Of a stretch of DNA of 64,000 nucleotides, positions 17,154 to 26,032 are shown one piece after another (the first letter of the stretch is position 1; each line of letters starts with the position of its first letter). Origin of the DNA: Rhodococcus oxybenzonivorans (GTDB lineage Bacteria > Actinomycetota > Actinomycetes > Mycobacteriales > Mycobacteriaceae); contig NZ_CP021356.1 in assembly GCF_003130705.1 (NCBI RefSeq), positions 62,001-126,000 of the forward strand, in the 5' to 3' direction. The notes beneath the pieces were generated by a model, which was given only the letters and a program-made list of their open reading frames with translations, searched no databases and was not told the origin of the DNA. A program made the position numbers and the translations under genes.

Positions 17154-17565
17154 AAGCGAGGGCAGCCGCTCCTGGAGCATCGGTGAGGTCGCCGAGCGGT
17201 TCGGGATCGCCACGCACGTACTGCGCCACTGGGAATCGGTGGGATTGCTGCATCCATCGAGAGAAGGTGGCTCGCGCCGCCGATACGAGAAGCCGGATGT
17301 GTACGCGGTGGCGATGATCCTGCGCGCGAAGGAGGCCGGTTTCGGTCTCGACGACATCCGGGAGATGTTCGACACCGACGACCCGGTCCGGCGCACAGCC
17401 ATTCTCGGGCGACACCGCAATGCGCTGGCGGTGCGGATCGCCCAGGCGCAGGCCTCGCTCGCCCTGATCGACTGTGGGCTCGACTGCGATCACGACGACA
17501 TCGCGTCCTGTCCGCACTTTCACGCCGCGATCGAAGCCCGGATCGGCGCGCTCGCGCCGTGGTAA
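17146..17565 (+). CDS. MerR-family regulator
   Basis: The 139-residue product from the ATG at 17146 has an N-terminal MerR HTH (WSIGEVAERFGIATHVLRHW, GGSRRRYEKPDVY) and a coiled-coil dimerisation helix. A C-terminal segment contains DCGLDCDHDDIASCPHF. The Cys/His spacing could bind a metal, though it differs from CueR's CxGxxxxDCP loop. The start could also be the ATG at 17128, which would place the operator inside the coding sequence. It diverges from the methyltransferase gene. Confidence 0.8.
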   Translation: MKSSEGSRSWSIGEVAERFGIATHVLRHWESVGLLHPSREGGSRRRYEKPDVYAVAMILRAKEAGFGLDDIREMFDTDDPVRRTAILGRHRNALAVRIAQAQASLALIDCGLDCDHDDIASCPHFHAAIEARIGALAPW

Positions 17566-17668
17566 CGGCGTGAGCGTGCCGGTTCGCTGGCCGACCGGCG
17601 ACGTGATTCGTGCATCGTCGAGCCCGCTGTGGTGGGGCGTGAGTCAGGCGGGGCAGGCGACCGTGACG

Positions 17669-18796
17669 CTATTCGACGGGCGGAGTCGATGCGATCAACT
17701 CAGATTCCCAGCGGTCCCGGACGCCGCCGAACGTCCACACCAGGATGGAGACGAGCCAGGTGAGGACGAACAGTGCCACGATGATGAAGCCCATCGCGCC
17801 CAGGTCGAGGTTGCCGATCGTTCCCAGGATCCCATCAGTGATGTCGAGTTTGTCGGTGAAAATCGAGAGGATTTCCTGCGCCCCGATCAGCAACGCGATG
17901 GCCACCGATAATCCTGTGACCACGAGGTTGTAGTAGATCTTGCGGGCGGGTCGGGCGAAGGCCCAGCCATAGGCGAAATTCATGAACCAGCCGTCGACGG
18001 AGTCGAACAGTGACATGCCCGCACAGAAAAGGACGGGCAAAACGAGGACCGCGTACCAGGGCAGCGAGGTGGCTGCGGCTCCGCCGGCAATAACCAGCAG
18101 TCCGACCTCGGTGACGGTGTCGAAACCCAACCCGAACAGCGCGCCCACGGGATACATGTGCCAGGGCTTGCGCACCATCTTCACGACCGGCCCCAAGACT
18201 TTGTTCAGACCGCCGCGGTTGTCGAGTTTGCTTTCGAGCTGTGCCTCGTTGAAGGAGCCGCGTTTGCATTGTTGGAGGACGCGGTAGATGCCTATCAGGG
18301 AAACCAGATTGAGCAGGCCGATGAGCAGCAAGAACATTCCTGAAACGGTGGTGCCGAACAGGCCCGTCCACCGTTGCAGATCGGAGTGGTCATTCGACAG
18401 GCTGGTGGCGAGTTGCCGGATACCCAGTGACAGCAGGGCAACCAGGACGAACACGACGCTCGAGTGCCCGAGAGAGAACCAAAAGCCGACGGACAGCGGC
18501 TTTTTGCCGTCGGCGAGGAGTTTTCGGGTGGTGTTGTCGATGGCCGCAATGTGATCCGCGTCGAATGCGTGGCGCATCCCGAGTGTGTAGGCGGTGACGC
18601 CCAACCCGATTCCGAAGACGCTGCCCTGGACCGTGTAGTGGCCGGGGACCACGAACACCATCAGCACTCCCCAGCCGATCAGGTTGAGCACGGCAACGGT
18701 GAGCGCCATCCCGAGGGTGCTGCGGCGCTGTCCGTGATCGAGCTGACGCCACATCCTGATCGGTATCATCCGGGCCGGCCGGGCTGTCTCCGACAT
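17669..18796 (-). CDS. NixA/HoxN-family nickel/cobalt transporter
   Basis: The 375-residue membrane protein carries the family signature RHAFDADHIAAIDN in helix II, plus SLGHSSVVF and LFGLGFDTVTEVGLL. These histidines and acidic residues define the Ni2+/Co2+ path in NiCoT permeases. The ATG at 18796 was preferred because similarity starts there; an in-frame ATG at 18820 is possible. A palindrome 59 bp upstream may be its operator. It may supply metal for urease, hydrogenase or cobalamin, none of which is in the window. Confidence 0.9.
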   Translation of the reverse strand: MSETARPARMIPIRMWRQLDHGQRRSTLGMALTVAVLNLIGWGVLMVFVVPGHYTVQGSVFGIGLGVTAYTLGMRHAFDADHIAAIDNTTRKLLADGKKPLSVGFWFSLGHSSVVFVLVALLSLGIRQLATSLSNDHSDLQRWTGLFGTTVSGMFLLLIGLLNLVSLIGIYRVLQQCKRGSFNEAQLESKLDNRGGLNKVLGPVVKMVRKPWHMYPVGALFGLGFDTVTEVGLLVIAGGAAATSLPWYAVLVLPVLFCAGMSLFDSVDGWFMNFAYGWAFARPARKIYYNLVVTGLSVAIALLIGAQEILSIFTDKLDITDGILGTIGNLDLGAMGFIIVALFVLTWLVSILVWTFGGVRDRWESELIASTPPVE

Positions 18797-18854
18797 GGTG
18801 GCCTCGCAATGCTCGAACACCGGAAATCACGCCGAATCGATCGTATACCTGCTC

Positions 18855-18874
18855 ACCTGTTCAGATATACAGGT
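18855..18874. promoter_or_regulatory. Palindrome upstream of the Ni/Co transporter
   Basis: ACCTGT-N8-ACAGGT has perfect 6-bp arms. An overlapping wider repeat ATACCTG-N18-CAGGTAT runs from about 18845. A candidate operator for a nickel/cobalt sensor; which regulator binds it is unknown. Confidence 0.45.
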
Positions 18875-18997
18875 ATTGGCACAAAAACACCTCGCGAACA
18901 GAACCTGCGCAGGTGACCCCGACGCGAACAAATCGAACCAAGAATCGAACATTTGTCAGCGCACAGCTGCCCACCTTCGACGTCATGGCTCGACCAC

Positions 18998-21091
18998 CTA
19001 CCGCGGTGCGGGAATCGCCGGGAATCCGCTGACGTATTTCGGGTCGATCGGTGGTAGTCGCGTGGGCCCGAAGTTGTTCGCGATCGGCATCATTGCCTTG
19101 AACCAGGTTCGCGCTGGTTCGGTGCCGCCGAACAGGTTGCCGTCTGCGCACGAGCGCAGTGGACTGGTGCAGATCTCGCGGGGAGTCGGTGAGTCGCCGA
19201 AGACGTAGACGCTGCCTGCTAGGTTGTTGGTGAAGCCGACGAAGCCGGAAGACATATTCGACTCGGTGGTTCCCGTCTTCCCCGACACGGGCAACGTCCA
19301 GCCCGCGCTGTTCGCGGCGGCAGCCGCGGTTCCGCCAGGTTTGTCGTCCTTGCTCAGCGCATTGGCAAGGGTGTCCGCGAGGCCCGGCTCCACGACCTGT
19401 TCGCATGCCTGTTGCGTGATGGGCACAGGATTTCCCTGCCGGTCGACGATCGAGTCGATCGGAGTCGGTGGGCACCACCTGCCGTGCGATGCCAGCGTGG
19501 CGGCCACGTTGGATAGCTCGAGCGGGTTGATCCAGTTCGGTCCCAGCGTAAAGGAACCCAGGTTCTGGTCTTTTTGCATGTCGGCCATGCTCGGGTCGCC
19601 GAATCCTGAGGTGCTCGGCTGGGTGTACGAGCGCATCCCCAGACGCACCGCCATGTCGACGGTTGGGGTGACGCCGGTTGCCTCGATGAGTTTGACGAAG
19701 GCGGTGTTCGGTGATTGTGCAAGCGCATCTGTCACCGATAGGGATGCCGGGTAGGGGGCCGCGTTCTGTACGCAGTACGTGGCGGGAGGGCAGCCGGGGG
19801 CCCCGCCGTCGCCCATTCCTCTGGCGTTGTACCGGGCGGGTACGTCGAGAATGGTGTTGATGCCGAGTCCCTTTTCCATGGCGGCGGCGGTGGTGAAGAT
19901 CTTGAAGATCGATCCGGCGCCGTGACCGGCGAGGGAGTAAGGCTGAGGCTGTACGGTCTCAGCGGCATCGACGTCGAGGCCGTAGTTGCGGCTGCTTGCC
20001 ATTGCGAGAATGCGGTGCTGATCCTGTCCTGGCTGGACGACATTCATTACGCTCGCAACGTCCTTCAGTTTGGGGTCGGCGTAGGAAACGACCGACGACT
20101 TCACCGAGTTCTGCACTGTCGGGTCCAAGGTTGTCTTGATCAGGTAGCCGCCCTTGTCGAGCTGTTCTTTGGGTAGGCCGGCGTTCTCGAGGTATCGGAG
20201 GGCGTAGTCGCAGAAGAATCCGCGGTCACCGGCAGCGATACATCCGCGGGGCAAAGCGTTTGGCTCCGGGAGAATTGTGAGCGGGGTCTGCTTCGTTGCT
20301 CGGATCTCGTCGGCGCGCTCCGGGATGTTCGTGATCAACGTGTCGAGCACGACGTTTCTGCGTGCGAGGACTCCCTCAGGGTTGGTGTATGGGTTGAGCG
20401 CCGAGCTGGATTGCACCATTCCGGCGAGCATCGCCGATTGAGCCAAGTTCAGGTCCTTCGCGTCGATGTCGAAGTAGGTACGTGCTGCGTCCTGAATGCC
20501 GAAGGCGCCGTTGCCGAATGGCACCAGGTTCAGATAGCGGGTGAGAATCTCGTCCTTCGTCAGCTGCTTGTCGAGCGACAGTGCCATCCGGATCTCACGG
20601 ACCTTACGGCCCGGTGTGGTTTCAATCGCGGCGCGGCGTTCGGCATCCGTCTTGGCTACTACGTGCAGCAAATAGTTCTTCACGTACTGCTGGTTGATCG
20701 TTGAGGCGCCTTGTTCGACTTGCCCGCTGGTGGTGTTCGTGAGGAATGCTCGCATCGTGCCCTGCCAGTCCACGCCCTGGTGCTCGGCGAACCGTTTGTC
20801 TTCGATCGAGACGATTGCCAGCTTCATCTCGTTCGAAATCTGGTCGCTGGGGACCTCGAACCGTCGCTGTTCGTACAACCATGCAATCGGGTTGCCCGCA
20901 ACATCGGTCATCGTCGTCACGGCAGGCACGACGCCCTCGACAAGTTCGGCAGCCGTGTTGTCGACAGTGTCCGTCGCACGGTTGGATAGGTAGCCGAATC
21001 CGCCAGCCAGGGGGAACATCACCCCGGCGAGTAGAATACCCCCGAAGAGTGAGCATCCTGCAAGTTTCAGCACAGTGTTGGAAATCGACAC
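18998..21091 (-). CDS. Class A penicillin-binding protein (PonA-like)
   Basis: The 697-residue protein starts at GTG 21091 with a GAGG site seven bases upstream. After one N-terminal membrane anchor comes a GT51 glycosyltransferase domain (SIEDKRFAEHQGVDWQGTMR, EQGASTINQQYVKN). It is followed by a transpeptidase domain with SIFK (active Ser at about residue 395), SPN and KTGTT motifs. It should polymerise and cross-link peptidoglycan. Housekeeping PonA1/PonA2 relatives are usually chromosomal, so an extra copy beside copper genes is unusual. None of the seven TACTA-N7-TAGTA operators lies at its promoter. The upstream 300 bp are gene-free. Confidence 0.9.
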   Translation of the reverse strand: MSISNTVLKLAGCSLFGGILLAGVMFPLAGGFGYLSNRATDTVDNTAAELVEGVVPAVTTMTDVAGNPIAWLYEQRRFEVPSDQISNEMKLAIVSIEDKRFAEHQGVDWQGTMRAFLTNTTSGQVEQGASTINQQYVKNYLLHVVAKTDAERRAAIETTPGRKVREIRMALSLDKQLTKDEILTRYLNLVPFGNGAFGIQDAARTYFDIDAKDLNLAQSAMLAGMVQSSSALNPYTNPEGVLARRNVVLDTLITNIPERADEIRATKQTPLTILPEPNALPRGCIAAGDRGFFCDYALRYLENAGLPKEQLDKGGYLIKTTLDPTVQNSVKSSVVSYADPKLKDVASVMNVVQPGQDQHRILAMASSRNYGLDVDAAETVQPQPYSLAGHGAGSIFKIFTTAAAMEKGLGINTILDVPARYNARGMGDGGAPGCPPATYCVQNAAPYPASLSVTDALAQSPNTAFVKLIEATGVTPTVDMAVRLGMRSYTQPSTSGFGDPSMADMQKDQNLGSFTLGPNWINPLELSNVAATLASHGRWCPPTPIDSIVDRQGNPVPITQQACEQVVEPGLADTLANALSKDDKPGGTAAAAANSAGWTLPVSGKTGTTESNMSSGFVGFTNNLAGSVYVFGDSPTPREICTSPLRSCADGNLFGGTEPARTWFKAMMPIANNFGPTRLPPIDPKYVSGFPAIPAPR

Positions 21092-21405
21092 GTTACAACC
21101 TCACTTGAAGTGGCCCTGGCAGATACCAAGTGCAGGTGGGCAGTTGGACGGTTCAAGCGCCTGTTCGGATGGGCGATGTGCCTACTTGCCCGAGATAGGG
21201 CAGCAGACTCGAGTGGTAACGCTCGTACCCGGACATCGCCGCACATGGCCCGCGCTGCTGCTCGGGTGCAGTGCGTTCTCTTTCTTGGGTACAGCTGGAT
21301 CAGGATCGAGGCAGAAGCACGCAAGTTCTCCTGATGTGAGCTCACACCCTGGAGGACCTGGATTCACGCCGAGGGCGACGTTGCGACCGGGTCAGTGTCG
21401 GCCTG

Positions 21406-21840
21406 TCACATCCTCAACACACACGTGCTGCACAATACGGGCATCAGAGGCCTCAGCGATGTCGATATCCCGGTCCCAGTCCGGGTTCGGAACCGCGGCC
21501 GACTATTGCCGTCACGGCGCGACGACGACCTCTTTGCACCGCAGTTCAGCAACAAACCCAGCGTCCCGGCGAGCACCGCTAGGCACACCTGGAGAGGGAG
21601 GGCACCCGCCGGCAGGTGCTGGTGTTTCTCGTCGGAGGTTGACGACCGGTCGGCGACTTCACTTATGTCAGCGGTTGCCGTGTCGTGAATGAGGACCGGG
21701 ATCGCGATATGCGCATCCGCGGCCGACGGGGCGGCGGAATGTCCCACCTGCTGGGTCAGCAGCATTCCTGCAATTGCAGCCAGAACCGTGATGCCGAGCA
21801 TCAGATGACGCCACGGCAAGGACGCGCGAACACCACTCAC
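21406..21840 (-). CDS. DUF6153-like small membrane protein
   Basis: From GTG 21840 the product has about 144 residues. It starts with a hydrophobic segment (LMLGITVLAAIAGMLLTQQV) and has a second one after a charged linker (LPLQVCLAVLAGTLGLLLNC), then a basic tail. The pattern matches DUF6153-type actinobacterial proteins, which I recall as frequent neighbours of copper and DUF305 genes. A related gene is at 30.8-31.2 kb. The start is uncertain. Function unknown. Confidence 0.5.
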   Translation of the reverse strand: MSGVRASLPWRHLMLGITVLAAIAGMLLTQQVGHSAAPSAADAHIAIPVLIHDTATADISEVADRSSTSDEKHQHLPAGALPLQVCLAVLAGTLGLLLNCGAKRSSSRRDGNSRPRFRTRTGTGISTSLRPLMPVLCSTCVLRM

Positions 21841-22091
21841 TTCCCCAAGGTAACACCGCCCATCGGGTGGCTGCCGGGTCTTCCGGCCCATATCATCGAA
21901 CCTCTCCCCCGTACTTCACGCCTGTGCCGCACTGCGACACGGCAGGACGAAAGCCGATACGGCCTGCGTAAGCAGTCATGAACAGCAGGTGGCCTCGGGG
22001 GTGTAGTCGTAGCGAGTGGTCACTTTCATCAACTCAGACTCATCAAGGTGGTTGTCTATGAGGGACACGTGCGCCGATCCACTTGGTTTGA

Positions 22092-22113
22092 TTACCATAG
22101 GGGGGTATGGTAA
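22092..22113. promoter_or_regulatory. CsoR-like box upstream of copZ
   Basis: TTACCATA-GGGGGG-TATGGTAA is an inverted repeat with perfect 8-bp arms. On the minus strand it reads ATACCC-N5-TGGTAA, close to the Cu-CsoR core ATACCC-N5-GGGTAT. It lies 54 bp before copZ, where CsoR would repress the copper operon. Confidence 0.65.
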
Positions 22114-22166
22114 ATCTTTACGCGGGTCACAGAGACCTCACATCGCCAAAGCGAAGAAGGAATTCC

Positions 22167-22373
22167 ATGAGCACCTCCACCGTCACCGTCACCGGGATGA
22201 CCTGCGGCCACTGCGTCTCCTCGGTCCGCGAACAGATCGGCAATATCGACGGCGTCACAGCCGTAGACGTCGACCTCACCAGCGGGCGGGTCACCATCAA
22301 CAGCCACGAACCCCTCGAGCGAAGCGCCATCCAGAATGCCGTCGAAGAAGCCGGCTACCAGCTGGCCGAGTAG
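22167..22373 (+). CDS. copZ: Copper chaperone CopZ (HMA domain)
   Basis: The 68-residue protein is a single heavy-metal-associated ferredoxin-like domain with the Cu(I)-binding GMTCGHC motif at about residues 10-16. AAGGAA precedes the ATG. It is the first gene of copper module 1, 54 bp after a CsoR-like palindrome and followed by a small secreted protein and copA. Its role is to bind cytosolic Cu(I) and hand it to CopA or CsoR. Its copA partner is broken, so it may serve the intact CopA of module 2. Confidence 0.9.
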   Translation: MSTSTVTVTGMTCGHCVSSVREQIGNIDGVTAVDVDLTSGRVTINSHEPLERSAIQNAVEEAGYQLAE

Positions 22374-22404
22374 TCGGCCACCTCCTACAGGGAGTTCATC
22401 CCCC

Positions 22405-22587
22405 ATGAAGGCATCCCACAAGTTCCTCGGATTCATCGTCGGCCTCGTCGCAGTCTTCGCCGTCACGCTCGGTGGCGGAGCGCTCGTCGGCCCCACGGGC
22501 AGTGCACCGACAGCCACCCAAACCAACAACGTCGGATCCGAATCTGGCACCGCGCCCCAGCCGATGCCCACCGGGCACGGACACTGA
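22405..22587 (+). CDS. Small membrane-anchored or secreted His-tailed protein
   Basis: The 60-residue product has one hydrophobic N-terminal segment ([19 protein letters not shown]), a Ser/Thr/Asn-rich linker and the C-terminal tail PTGHGH, which could bind copper. GGGAG lies upstream of the ATG. Its position between copZ and copA suggests a periplasmic-side copper acceptor. I recall similar small genes in actinobacterial copZ-copA operons, but no function is established. Confidence 0.65.
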   Translation: MKASHKFLGFIVGLVAVFAVTLGGGALVGPTGSAPTATQTNNVGSESGTAPQPMPTGHGH

Positions 22588-22615
22588 CGAACACCACCAC
22601 CGGAGAGGAGGAACG

Positions 22616-23923
22616 ATGAATCCCGTCACCCAGCACCCGACCGCCGACGGCCAGGTCGAGCTCGAAATTGGTGGCATGACCTGCGCCTCGTGCGCGAACC
22701 GGATCGAGAAGAAGCTCAACAAACTCGACGGCGTCACCGCCACGGTGAACTACGCCACCGAGAAGGCCCGCGTCAACTACGTCGGTGCTGTGTCGACCGA
22801 GGATCTCGTGGCCACCGTCGAGCAGGCCGGTTACACCGCCAAGGTCCCGGCGCCGCCCGCCGCCGATACCGCGGCCGCACTGCGTCAACGCCTGCTCGTG
22901 TCCTTGGTGCTCAGCGTGCCGGTGATCGCGATGGCCATGGTTCCGGCGCTGCAGTTCACCCACTGGCAGTGGCTCTCGCTCACCCTCGCCGCCCCGGTGG
23001 TGGTGTGGGGGGCGTGGCCGTTCCACAAGGCCGCCTTCACCAACCTGCGGCACGGCACCTCCACGATGGACACCCTCATCTCGATGGGCACCCTCGCCGC
23101 CCTCGGCTGGTCGCTGTATGCACTGTTCTGGGGCACCGCCGGAATGCCCGGCATGACCCACCCGTTCGAGCTGACCATCTCCCGCTCCGACGGGGCCGGC
23201 AACATCTACCTCGAGGCCGCCGCCGGGGTCACCACATTCATCCTCGCCGGCCGCTACTTCGAGGCCCGCTCCAAGCGGCGCGCCGGTGCCGCCCTGCGGG
23301 CCCTGCTCGAACTCGGCGCCAAAGAGGTCTCGGTGCTGCGCGGCGGTGTCGAGCAGCGCATCCCGGTCGATCAACTGGCCGTCGGTGACGAGTTCGTCGT
23401 CCGCCCCGGGGAGAAGATCGCCACCGACGGTGTCGTCACCGACGGCTCTTCCGCGGTGGATGCGTCGATGCTGACCGGCGAATCCGTGCCCGTCGAGGTC
23501 GGACCCGACGACCAAGTCGTGGGCGCCACCGTCAACGTCGGCGGCCGGATCACCGTGCGCGCCACCCGCATCGGGTCCGACACCCAGCTCGCGCAGATGG
23601 CGAAACTCGTCGAAGACGCCCAGACCGGTAAGGCGCAGGCGCAACGGTTGGCCGACAAGATCTCCGGGATCTTCGTCCCGATCGTCATCGCCCTGTCCGT
23701 CGCCACGCTGGGTTTCTGGATCGGCACCGGCGGCGGCCTCGCGGCCGCGTTCACCGCCGCCGTCGCCGTGCTGATCATCGCCTGCCCCTGCGCCCTCGGC
23801 CTGGCCACCCCGACCGCACTGATGGTCGGCACCGGCCGCGGCGCCCAGCTCGGCATCCTGATCAAGGGGCGTGCACGCCCCACCCCGCGCCTCCTGGATG
23901 CGTTGCCTGCGGTTATCCGGTGA
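22616..23923 (+). pseudogene. copA: Cu(I) P-type ATPase CopA, N-terminal half (disrupted by inversion)
   Basis: After GAGGAGG the frame encodes an HMA domain ([21 protein letters not shown]), the first membrane helices, the actuator loop (TGES) and the CPC helix ([20 protein letters not shown]). It ends the family sequence at [12 protein letters not shown], residue about 418. From there it reads [17 protein letters not shown] and stops. The phosphorylation (DKTGT) and nucleotide-binding domains and the last helices are missing, so it cannot pump. The C-terminal part of a near-identical gene lies immediately downstream in the opposite orientation. A perfect 16-bp palindrome marks the break. 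The intact paralogue is at 51.7-54.0 kb. Confidence 0.9.
23866..23881. repeat. Perfect 16-bp palindrome at the copA breakpoint
   Basis: GGGGCGTG-CACGCCCC starts inside the Lys-Gly codons where CopA homology ends. A fold-back of this kind is what an inverted-duplication or inversion junction would leave. A 13-bp direct repeat CCCACCCCGCGCC also occurs at 23879-23891 and at 24382-24394, the other end of the inverted segment. Confidence 0.7.
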
Positions 23924-24383
23924 GGGACCGGAATCGGCGCAGTCGCAGGCTGTTGCTGACCACGAACACCGACGAGAACGCCATCACCGCACCGGCGAGC
24001 ATCGGGTTGAGCAGCCCGGCCGCGGCCAGGGGGAGCGCGGCGACGTTGTAGGCGAAGGCCCAGAACAGGTTGCCCTTGATGGTGCCCAACGTCCTGCGGG
24101 CCAACCGGATCGCATCCGCGGCGGCGCGGAGGTCCCCGCGCACCAGCGTCAGGTCACTGGCCTCGATCGCGACGTCGGTGCCGGTGCCCATCGCCAGACC
24201 GAGGTCGGCCTGCGCCAGGGCGGCTGCGTCGTTGACACCGTCGCCGACCATCGCGACGACCTTGCCCTGATCCTGCAGCCGTTTGACGACGTCCACCTTG
24301 TCGGCGGGCAGCACTTCGGCGATCACCTCGTCGATACCGACCTGGTCGGCGATCGCGCGGGCGGCGGCGGTGTTGTCGCCTCC
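23913..24383 (-). pseudogene. copA: CopA C-terminal part, inverted
   Basis: On the minus strand the frame runs from [16 protein letters not shown] through [18 protein letters not shown], the hinge [20 protein letters not shown], and the last helices with the Cu(I)-site residues [12 protein letters not shown] and [17 protein letters not shown], to a stop at 23913. This matches the last 155 or so residues of CopA. About 190 residues between this piece and the upstream half (the DKTGT region to LLTGDN) are absent. A single inversion therefore cannot restore the gene; a deletion also occurred. Upstream of 24384 the homology ends abruptly. Confidence 0.9.
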
Positions 24384-24559
24384 CACCCCGCGCCGATCAA
24401 CCCGAATCCGGTCCCGAAAGGACAAGACCATGGCAACGGTGACAACGACCTTGGTGCGCATAGCCCGGCATCCCGGGACCCGGGCGGCGGTCCGGTGCGC
24501 GGTGATGTGCGCCGCATCGGCGATCGGCCGCCGGTCCGAGGGCCCACACCCCGCCCCGG

Positions 24560-24576
24560 ATACCCCGGGCGGGCAT
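24560..24576. promoter_or_regulatory. CsoR-like box upstream of csoR (module 1)
   Basis: ATACCC-CGGGC-GGGCAT matches ATACCC-N5-GGGTAT at 11 of 12 fixed positions. It lies 44 bp before the csoR start, suggesting autoregulation. The 180 bp between it and the broken copA hold no convincing gene. Confidence 0.55.
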
Positions 24577-24620
24577 AATCGGGGGTGCTCGGCATGACAC
24601 TCGGATTCCAGGAGGACACC

Positions 24621-24962
24621 ATGGCCACCACTCCCGCGGCCACCCAGGCACCTGCCGAGACCGACCGCCATGACCATGCCGCGCACGGCTACATCACCGA
24701 AAAAGACGCCTACCTCAAGCGCCTCAAGCGCATCGAAGGCCAGGCCCGCGGACTGCAGCGGATGGTCGAGGAAGACAAGTACTGCATCGACATCCTCACC
24801 CAGGTCTCCGCGATGACCAAGGCCTTGCAGGCCGTGGCCATGGGACTGCTCGAAGACCACATCAGTCATTGCGTCGTCGACGCCGCCGTTGCCGGCGGTC
24901 CCGAAGCCGACGCGAAGATCAAAGAGGCCACCGACGCGATCGCCCGGCTCGTCCGCTCCTGA
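24621..24962 (+). CDS. csoR: Copper-sensing repressor CsoR
   Basis: The 113-residue protein is an all-helical CsoR/RcnR-family regulator with the Cu(I) triad visible as DKYC (Cys) and DHISHC (His and Cys four residues apart). The repeats [20 protein letters not shown] are diagnostic. AGGAGG precedes the ATG. The N-terminal 30 residues form a His-containing extension ([11 protein letters not shown]). By family it represses copper genes until it binds Cu(I). Likely targets are the ATACCC-N5-GGGTAT boxes in this window. A second CsoR is encoded at 54.5 kb. Confidence 0.9.
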   Translation: MATTPAATQAPAETDRHDHAAHGYITEKDAYLKRLKRIEGQARGLQRMVEEDKYCIDILTQVSAMTKALQAVAMGLLEDHISHCVVDAAVAGGPEADAKIKEATDAIARLVRS

Positions 24963-24990
24963 AAACCCGCTACACAGCCCGGCTCGAGGA

Positions 24991-25377
24991 TCAGTAGTCG
25001 TCGTCCACCCCGGCGTTCTCGTCGGAGATCTCGACGAGGCGGCGTAGGCAATGCATCCGCAACGGTTCCGGAAACCCTTCCGCGAGGAGGTAATAGACGG
25101 TGCGGCCCGCCTTGCGGCGGGTGACCATACCGGCGGTGCGCAGGATCCGCAGGGCGTACCCGACGGCGTCCTCCCCAAGGTCGAGAGTCAGGGCGATATC
25201 GCCCACACACAGTTCCTCGGCCAGGTCGAGGGCGTAGATCACCCGAGTCCGGGTGGGGTCGGCGAGCAGACTCAAAATGCTGCTCAACCGGGCGGCGTCG
25301 TCACGGCTGAGCAACCGCTCACGGGCATGCGCACCCGCTCCGGATCGACCGGGTGCGCTACGACTTGGCCCATGCAC
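24991..25377 (-). CDS. ArsR/SmtB-family metal-sensor repressor
   Basis: From GTG 25377 the product has 128 residues with a winged HTH ([40 protein letters not shown]) and [12 protein letters not shown]. The ELCVGDI motif in helix 3 resembles the ELCVCDL metal site of CadC/CmtR-type sensors but has one Cys fewer. A C-terminal MHCLRRL supplies another His/Cys pair. It diverges from the copper-storage-protein gene across a perfect TACCCGTA/TACGGGTA palindrome, its probable operator. The metal is unknown; copper is plausible from context. Confidence 0.75.
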   Translation of the reverse strand: MHGPSRSAPGRSGAGAHARERLLSRDDAARLSSILSLLADPTRTRVIYALDLAEELCVGDIALTLDLGEDAVGYALRILRTAGMVTRRKAGRTVYYLLAEGFPEPLRMHCLRRLVEISDENAGVDDDY

Positions 25378-25395
25378 CCATCCTCGCTGACGGTT

Positions 25396-25417
25396 TACCC
25401 GTACGATTTTACGGGTA
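25396..25417. promoter_or_regulatory. ArsR-type operator
   Basis: TACCCGTA-N6-TACGGGTA is a perfect inverted repeat with 8-bp arms. It lies between the divergent ArsR gene (start 25377) and the copper-storage-protein gene (start 25488). A likely operator of the adjacent regulator. Confidence 0.65.
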
Positions 25418-25487
25418 TAGGCTCGCCCTGAGTCGTCGTTTGGAGGCAGCCGCCGTAGGCGTGTCCTTCCACGGAAAGGGAAGAACC

Positions 25488-25892
25488 ATGAGCACGACCG
25501 CATCCATGCTCGACACCTATCCCGAGGATCTCGGCCAGATCGACAAAGCAAAGCTGGTGATCTGCATCGAATCGTGCGTCGAGTGCGCGCAGGCCTGCAC
25601 GGCGTGCGCCGACGCGTGCCTGAGTGAGCAGTCCGTGACGGACCTGACCACCTGCATTCACACCGACCTCAACTGCGCCGACATCTGCGAGACCACCGGC
25701 CAGGTGCTCTCGCGCCACACACCGGCTACGACGCGAATCTGTCCTGCATTGTCCTCGAAGCATGTGCCGCAGCGTGCAAGTCGTGCGGAGATGAGTGCGC
25801 AGCGCATGCATCGATGCACGAACACTGCAAGGTCTGTGCCGGTGCGTGTCAGCGATGCGAGATGCCGCGAGCTGTTCGCAGCGCTCGATTAG
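25488..25892 (+). pseudogene. Four-helix-bundle copper-storage protein (DUF326-like) with compensating frameshifts
   Basis: The first 80 residues carry the Cys-rich helices of a Csp/DUF326 protein (CIESCVECAQACTACADAC, CIHTDLNCADICETTGQVL). The frame then reads PATTRICPALSSKHV with the Cys pattern lost. In the shifted frame the true continuation is seen: TGYDANLSCIVLEACAAACK, SCGDECAAHASMHEHC, KVCAGACQRCE. A second shift near 25862 returns to the first frame for CRELFAALD and the stop. The frame stays open throughout, but about 45 residues in the middle are scrambled. Intact protein would store many Cu(I) ions in the bundle. The first shift is in a CACACA run, the second at GCGAGATGCCG. Confidence 0.8.
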
Positions 25893-26032
25893 CCCCATCG
25901 CCGCACCGAAACGCGACAACGCACCGGCAAGGTCTTTCCGCTCGCCCCGCAGCCGTGGCAGTTGGCGATCATGGCCAGGGCTCTTTTGTATGGACCGTTG
26001 ACCGCTCACCGACGTAGAACAGGAACCTCTCG

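Noticed and set aside
24430..24597. Small plus-strand frame [20 protein letters not shown] between the copA fragment and csoR
   Set aside because: It has AAGGA upstream but no recognisable fold and overlaps the CsoR-like box; too weak to call.
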